The notes under the pieces are model-generated. The model saw nothing but the letters and a program-made list of their open reading frames with translations. It made no database searches and was not told the origin of the DNA. Shown here piece after piece: positions 63,090 through 64,000 of a stretch of 64,000 nt of DNA (within the stretch, counting starts at the first letter, position 1; the number at the start of each line of letters is the position of its first letter). Both the position numbers and the translations under genes were made by a program. Source of the stretch: Xylocopa sonorina (lineage: Eukaryota; Arthropoda; Insecta; Hymenoptera; Apidae); the NCBI RefSeq assembly GCF_050948175.1, contig NW_027490182.1:806001-870000 (forward strand). Direction: 5' to 3'.

Positions 63090-63826
63090 AGTGACGGAAA
63101 CCTATATATAGTAAGTCAGGGAAGCTCGAAGGGGTTAATTATCCAAATGCTTTAAGGTGTAAAACGTACTTTAATCTAAAGCGATTTATCGTTCCAAGGT
63201 ATCCGCTCACGTACAACTTTTCTTGGGCGCCAGCTGCTCAGAAAGTAGCAAAGGGATAAATTACACGACCCCGGGAACCCTGGGGCGGAACAACCCTTGA
63301 AACTTCGAAATGGTCCTCCTCTCGACTACGCCTAGCCAAGTACACACACTCAGGTCGCGAGATACTGAAGTCACGGCATGTTTATTTATGGTCTCGACGT
63401 GGGTTTAACTAAGAAGGGCTACGGGAAACTACGCAACACGCCGCAAATTACCGGGTATCATAACTCGCTTCACGATATAAGATACAATATACAATATGCG
63501 ACACAAGAAATGGGACGCTTTAGCGAATAAGCTCTCACGTTCTCTTCTTCAGGTTCCTTGAAGTCGCTGGTGGTCCTCGGGTCTCCTGCATCCTCCTCGG
63601 GGCTCCTTGGTGGAGTGGGCTGTAGGCTTCGGTATTGTTCGAGTCCATCGATCAGTGGATTTCGGCGATTTCCTCTTCTCGCCCCCTTGGGTGTCCCTGA
63701 GGGGATCCTCCTGATCATTTAAATTGCGTAGCGCCTCGCGCGCCGCGCTCCCATGGCCCACCTGCAGGGCCGCTGGACTTTTGACTTCTCTTTAGGGGGT
63801 TAAGGATGGTTGAGGACCTTCTCACA
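63090..63826 (-). mobile_element. Partial LTR, family G (copy A, right arm)
   Basis: Reverse complement of 16328-17064. Its outer end keeps TGTGAGAAGG on the minus strand (CCTTCTCACA at 63817-63826) and abuts degenerate satellite. Its right 450 bp are the source-type sequence for the right half of the chimeric LTR at 38371-38820. It lies in the same orientation as the solo LTR at 58066-59401, about 5 kb away, so the pair can recombine to delete the pseudogene segment. Confidence 0.7.
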
Positions 63827-64000
63827 TCCCAGAGCATTATAAAGCACAAAAGCAGATAAGCATAATGCGATGCATAGAGCTTTACAACCTTCTAACTTAC
63901 TTTGAACTGTTTATATGAAATGCGATATTGAGGTGCATGAAGCATGACAAATTAAATGCTTCGACACCTGGACATCTAGAAACGCTATCCCCGGGCAAGA
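63827..64000 (+). repeat. Decayed satellite, start of another + array
   Basis: Matches 38821-38995 directly and 16155-16327 inverted. By analogy with both places, recognisable satellite is expected immediately beyond the window. Confidence 0.75.

Larger units (their letters stand above)
58952..64000 (-). repeat. Right arm of the >5-kb inverted repeat
   Basis: Reverse complement of 16155-21190. The arm reaches the end of the window, so the full arm is longer than can be measured here. Confidence 0.9.

Noticed and set aside
1..64000. CENP-B box, telomeric TTAGG repeats, tRNA or rRNA genes
   Set aside because: I saw no TTCG-A--CGGG type box in the monomer, no TTAGG tandem runs and no recognisable tRNA or rRNA sequence. 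A tRNAscan and motif search would settle this.

Overview
This window is eukaryotic repetitive DNA, most likely from the (peri)centromeric or another heterochromatic region of an insect chromosome. Hymenoptera is my best guess, but nothing in the sequence proves it. No intact host gene is visible. About three quarters of the 64 kb is one tandem satellite with a monomer of about 174 bp. The rest is solo-LTR-like elements, AT-rich low-copy DNA, and two copies of a broken gene.

Layout: satellite on + (1-13006); a 1.57-kb LTR-like element (13007-14574); satellite on - that decays toward its edge (14575-16327); a partial LTR of a second family (16328-17064); low-copy DNA carrying a pseudogene (17065-20732); a GC-rich LTR fragment with C-runs (20733-21190); satellite on + (21191-22827); element copy 2 (22828-24410); a long satellite array on - containing higher-order repeats (24411-36500); decayed edge and AT-rich DNA (36501-38032); a chimeric LTR (38033-38820); decayed edge and satellite on + with a 1027-bp higher-order repeat (38821-50729); element copy 3 (50730-52312); satellite on - (52313-56538); edge and AT-rich DNA (56539-58065); a solo LTR with a 4-bp target duplication (58066-59401); low-copy DNA with the second pseudogene copy (59402-63089); a partial LTR (63090-63826); and the start of another + array (63827-64000).

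Two large-scale features organise the window. First, satellite polarity flips from + to - at every copy of the 1.57-1.58-kb element, with the same element-satellite junctions each time, so one palindromic unit (satellite, element, inverted satellite) has been copied and inverted as a block. Second, 16.2-21.2 kb is the reverse complement of 59-64 kb, while 36.5-39.3 kb looks like a copy of the 56.5-64 kb block that lost about 5 kb by recombination between two LTRs in direct orientation.

The low-copy segment between the LTRs encodes a degenerate relative of the Zip3/RNF212/Vilya family of meiotic RING-coiled-coil proteins. This call rests on motif recognition and intron-exon logic and needs a database search. 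The short ORFs of 60-105 codons scattered through the satellite are by-products of a repeated sequence with few stop codons, not genes.
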